Origin: an uncultured Collinsella sp.
GTDB taxonomy: Bacteria > Actinomycetota > Coriobacteriia > Coriobacteriales > Coriobacteriaceae
DNA: 15,388 nt
Reading direction: 5' to 3'
NCBI GenBank assembly: GCA_902489965.1
Contig: CABUCA010000047.1
Span: 1-15,388, forward strand
This document shows, piece after piece, positions 13,397-15,388 of this stretch. The translations under genes were made by a program, and so were the position numbers. The notes under the pieces were generated by a model. The model was not told the DNA's origin and searched no databases. It worked only from the letters and a program-made list of their open reading frames with translations. The first letter of the stretch is position 1. Every line of letters starts with the position of its first letter.

Positions 13397-13407
13397 ATTC
13401 TAAGACA

Positions 13408-13413
13408 AGTATA
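13408..13413 (-). promoter_or_regulatory. -10 box for the candidate small RNA
   Basis: TATACT on the minus strand, about 8 bases before the first repeat. The expected -35 position has no good match, so a regulated or weak promoter is implied. Confidence 0.4.
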
Positions 13414-13564
13414 TAAATGAGGGAGAAGAGATGCGATGCGTGCCTAGAAGCCTCGCAGCCGTGCTCGTTAACCCAAGGCGGCAAGCCGTTCTAACTAACC
13501 CAAATTCAACAAGTAAAAGCAAGGCATGTAGCTAGCGGGATAGTTCCGATGTCCGCAGACGTAC
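13414..13564. other. Intergenic stretch between the small RNA and the RelB-like terminator
   Basis: I see no gene or strong structure. It contains two CTAACC/TTAACCCA-like words near 13470 and 13495, of no clear meaning. Confidence 0.4.
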
Positions 13565-13592
13565 AAAAAATGGCGAGGTACGTTCCTCGCCG
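13565..13592 (-). terminator. Terminator of the RelB-like gene
   Basis: GGCGAGG (13572-13578) and CCTCGCC (13585-13591) form a perfect 7-bp stem, followed on the minus strand by ATTTTTTG. It lies 46 bases after the RelB-like stop. Confidence 0.85.
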
Positions 13593-13637
13593 ATCTGGAA
13601 CTTACGAGGCAATCGCCCTTTCGGTGGTTGAATCCTC

Positions 13638-13826
13638 TCACATTTCAGGGGCTTTTAGAGCTGCATCGATAAGATCGGCGCCGTTGACGAAGCGACCGGA
13701 CTCCCCCGTCGCTAAAAACGCATCAGCTTCGCGAATGGCCTGGAGGGTTACCGGGTTGGGCTCTTTGGAAGGGAAAGGCCGCGGGCCGGTATTTGCAAAC
13801 TCCTCGTCCTGCTTACAGCGCTTCAT
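13638..13826 (-). CDS. RelB/DinJ-like antitoxin candidate
   Basis: A 62-residue protein whose C-terminal half, PVTLQAIREADAFLATGE followed by RFVNGADLIDAAL, resembles the helix and toxin-wrapping tail of RelB/DinJ antitoxins. The N-terminal DNA-binding ribbon of typical RelB is not clear, so assignment is tentative. The ATG at 13826 overlaps the last codons of the upstream small gene, suggesting coupling. No RelE/YoeB-type toxin follows: the stop is succeeded only by a terminator. It may be an orphan antitoxin, or its partner may be the preceding small gene. Confidence 0.5.
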   Translation of the reverse strand: MKRCKQDEEFANTGPRPFPSKEPNPVTLQAIREADAFLATGESGRFVNGADLIDAALKAPEM

Positions 13827-13977
13827 AGACACGCACCTCATCTTGCTCGATGCTTTTGCGGAAGGCCGGGCGCATGTGCTCTTGTGGGTTGGTGAAAGTC
13901 GGTAATCCACCCGGCAGCACGACAAACATGTAGGAGCCGCTGCAGCAGCTGGCGGAGGGCGCCGTGAACGAGCCCAT
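13813..13977 (-). CDS. Small hypothetical gene overlapping the RelB-like gene
   Basis: The frame ends with a convincing segment, MFVVLPGGLPTFTNPQEHMR and then a basic-acidic tail DEVRVYEAL, and its stop overlaps the start of the RelB-like gene by 14 bases. The start is unclear: ATG at 13977 gives 54 residues, ATG at 13929 gives 38, and neither has a good ribosome site. It may be the 3' remnant of a longer gene. I recognise no family. Confidence 0.4.
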   Translation of the reverse strand: MGSFTAPSASCCSGSYMFVVLPGGLPTFTNPQEHMRPAFRKSIEQDEVRVYEAL

Positions 13978-14128
13978 TGTCGCGAAGATAGACGAACTCT
14001 GCAGCGCATCCGGCAACAGCAGCAATGACCGCCGGGAAAACGCTTGACCTGCGTGCGGATCTTGACGTTCAGGGGCCTCGTGCGCGCAACGGCGCCTGGC
14101 GACTACCCATCCAGTCGGCGCATATAAG
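13978..14128. other. GC-rich stretch with several open frames but no supported gene
   Basis: Several frames are open on both strands. A plus-strand frame from GTG at 13962 (GGAGG before it, product MNEPIVAKIDELCSASG...) is 27 codons long; minus-strand frames could be the lost 5' part of the small gene to the left. TATATG on the minus strand near 14120 may be a -10. None is decisive. Confidence 0.35.
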
Positions 14129-14165
14129 ACAGCACAAAAGAAAGGCCCGAACATGTCGGGCCTTT
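14129..14165 (-). terminator. Terminator of the Abi_2 gene
   Basis: AAAGGCCCGA (14141-14150) and TCGGGCCTTT (14156-14165) form a perfect 10-bp stem with a 5-base loop; the minus strand continues CTTTTGT. It lies 63 bases after the Abi_2 stop. Confidence 0.85.
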
Positions 14166-14228
14166 CCAGGTGTCACCCGAAGGCTTCCACCGCAATTGAT
14201 TAAAGCATATACCCCGAATGCTTTGCCG

Positions 14229-15200
14229 TCAAGACTGCGCCACGAATCGCAAAACCAGCTTGAGCTTGCCTGCGGTCTCCGTCCGAACGAACTTGCCGTA
14301 AATCCCGGGCGGCAGCTCTTTTTTATACCTCGTTAGAATCGCTTCGTAGCCGGAAACAAGCGTCTTTCTCTCGGTTTTGGAAAACCCAAAGAGGCCAAGG
14401 AGATATGCGATCAAGACAATGTAATCTGTAATATCGGAGAAGTTAATGGACTTGACGCCCGTCTCGCTCTTTAGGAGCTTGCCGATACGACTTGACGCTC
14501 CGCCGGACTTGAAGCGCACGTCTAGGACTATAGCGTTATGAGCGATGGCGTTCCTCAAGTCTTTAAGCAGAAATACGATAGCTAGAAGAAGGGCTTCCGA
14601 ATCGTAGCTCGTAGGCATGCCGAGGTCGCGGACGATCGCAGCCTTAATAGGGCGATCGAGGCACGCGTAAAAGTTGCCGAATTCCCCTAATGTCATAGCC
14701 TCGAAAATGGCCCATATCGGAATCGCCCTCCCCTGATCTCGGAAATGCCTAAAATACGGCCTTCTTTCCTGCTCGCGAGAAATAAGTCCGTCGATTGTCT
14801 GCCTTAGCCTAAGCCTGTTCGCCCAGGATTTCTTATAGCTCGAAGAGCCGGGGGCGTAACCCCTGTATGCAGTAAGGCACGTCTTAAAAATTTCGTCGAA
14901 GTCTTCACTTGACGCATGACTGAGCACCGCTTCGAGGGTGTAGTTTTTCAGCGCAGTCTCTATTGCCATGACATGGGGATATAGGAGCGTTTTAATCTGA
15001 GTGTCCATTGCGTAAAGCGCGGCGACTTGGGCAAAGTCGTCAATCGGCAGCCTGCTCGTGGCTTCGCCCGCAAACCTCAGCCCTTTGTAACCGTGATAGT
15101 ACCCGATATTCCTAAGCTTTCGCTTTTGGTTCGAGCCGGCGATGGAGACTCCCTGCTCGCGGAGGTGCTTCATAAGGGCGTTGACCGATTTAGGGGACAA
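14229..15200 (-). CDS. Abi family protein (Abi_2; AbiD/AbiF type HEPN)
   Basis: A 323-residue abortive-infection protein. The N-terminal region has the family block LRNIGYYHGYKGLRF (residues 29-43) and HVMAIETALKNY (76-87); the C-terminal half has LKDLRNAIAHNAIVLDVRF (212-230), containing RNAIAH, the R-x4-H signature of HEPN RNases (Arg216, His221). Family members stop phage growth by killing or arresting the infected cell, probably by RNA cleavage. TTG at 15200 is chosen because AGGAGG lies 7 bases upstream; the first in-frame ATG is nine codons later and has no such site. Short leader, own terminator, so a single-gene unit. Related AbiF proteins have been linked to partner noncoding RNAs (from memory). 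Confidence 0.9.
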   Translation of the reverse strand: MSPKSVNALMKHLREQGVSIAGSNQKRKLRNIGYYHGYKGLRFAGEATSRLPIDDFAQVAALYAMDTQIKTLLYPHVMAIETALKNYTLEAVLSHASSEDFDEIFKTCLTAYRGYAPGSSSYKKSWANRLRLRQTIDGLISREQERRPYFRHFRDQGRAIPIWAIFEAMTLGEFGNFYACLDRPIKAAIVRDLGMPTSYDSEALLLAIVFLLKDLRNAIAHNAIVLDVRFKSGGASSRIGKLLKSETGVKSINFSDITDYIVLIAYLLGLFGFSKTERKTLVSGYEAILTRYKKELPPGIYGKFVRTETAGKLKLVLRFVAQS

Positions 15201-15387
15201 GGGGAGACCTCCTGTCTAAATAAATTCCGAACAAAATTGTATCATCAGAGAACGAATCTGCATGAATTGCGTACCGACTGTTAGCGCGAGGGGCGTTCTG
15301 CCGTCGGGATGGAATCAGAATCGCCCGTTTGCCGCTGACGATGCCCAGGGCGGTCATCTTGGCGCGCTGCCAGTTCTCCTTGAACCA
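15190..15387 (-). CDS. Possible C-terminus of a leftward gene entering from the right edge
   Basis: A minus-strand frame is open from the edge for 65 codons (WFKENWQRAKMTALGIVSGK... at the start) and stops inside the Abi_2 start region. Only the first 25 or so residues look protein-like; the rest crosses the Abi_2 promoter, and another frame ending near 15284 is also open. It is probably a truncated or frame-shifted gene end. No family recognised. Confidence 0.3.
   Translation of the reverse strand, partial: WFKENWQRAKMTALGIVSGKRAILIPSRRQNAPRANSRYAIHADSFSDDTILFGIYLDRRSPLVP
15236..15241 (-). promoter_or_regulatory. -10 box of the Abi_2 gene
   Basis: TACAAT on the minus strand (five of six to consensus), about 36 bases before the TTG start. 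No convincing -35 is found at 17 bases. Confidence 0.45.
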
Positions 15388-15388
15388 G

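Larger units (their letters stand above)
13258..13400 (-). ncRNA. Candidate structured small RNA with two hairpin repeats
   Basis: A TATACT (-10, 13408-13413) would start a minus-strand RNA near 13400. It would hold two 52-base repeats, each a 7-bp hairpin TTGGTCG-7 nt-CGACCAA (13376-13396 and 13324-13344) with a shared linker core AATCAAAA and GAGAAG, then a terminator at 13298-13258. The period of 52 is not a multiple of three, which argues against coding. Stems are identical between repeats while loops differ (TAAGGCG and CAGGGCA). The order promoter, repeats, terminator, toxin gene is that of type III toxin-antitoxin RNAs. No -35 box is convincing. Confidence 0.5.

Noticed and set aside
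13200..13484. 94-codon minus-strand frame across the hairpin repeats
   Set aside because: Crosses the terminator and repeats whose 52-base period breaks the frame; no ribosome site.
13962..14048. 27-codon plus-strand frame MNEPIVAKIDELCSASG... with GGAGG upstream
   Set aside because: Plausible-looking start but very short, preceded closely by a stop, and competing frames on the other strand are equally open.

Overview
The window looks like chromosome of a high-GC gut Actinobacterium of the class Coriobacteriia, most likely Collinsella or a close relative. This is inferred from GC-rich codon use, the amino-sugar and tagatose-type sugar genes, an orphan mannose-family PTS IIB, and the AbiEi-like/nuclease fusion; no marker gene settles the species. 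The left third (1-4800) is ordinary metabolism. It holds nagA (N-acetylglucosamine-6-phosphate deacetylase), a convergent flavodoxin, then a left-to-right operon of a LacX-type aldose epimerase, a PfkB sugar-phosphate kinase (LacC/FruK type), a 3' remnant of a second nagA, and a YhcH/NanQ-type protein, closed by a strong terminator. Together these suit the use of host glycan sugars such as GlcNAc, sialic acid and galactose derivatives.

The middle (4800-10150) is an accessory zone bracketed by two tRNA genes on the minus strand, tRNA-Thr(CGT) and tRNA-Val(CAC). It contains a frameshifted unknown gene, an orphan PTS IIB whose phosphorylation-site His is replaced by Tyr, and a full IS110-family element with a long structured left end (expected home of a bridge RNA). 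A 164-bp element with 31-bp perfect inverted repeats around a terminator hairpin abuts the right end of the IS. A leftward gene follows that appears to join an AbiEi-like region to a restriction-endonuclease-like domain.

The right third (10250-15388) is a small defence/toxin-antitoxin island, all read leftward. From the promoter side it runs: an Abi_2/AbiF-type HEPN protein; a small gene plus a RelB-like antitoxin; an unannotated structured RNA candidate made of two 52-nt hairpin repeats and its own terminator; then an operon under a 22-bp perfect palindrome encoding a DUF3990 (ADP-ribosyltransferase-like) toxin, its XRE-domain partner, a small antitoxin candidate, a Doc/Fic-type toxin, and finally a DUF3825 protein.

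The most promising unexplained item is the tandem-hairpin RNA at 13258-13400. Its layout (promoter, two hairpin repeats, terminator, toxin gene) mimics type III toxin-antitoxin loci, but the next gene encodes a DUF3990 protein rather than a ToxN-like RNase, and an AbiF-type HEPN protein lies about 0.8 kb upstream.
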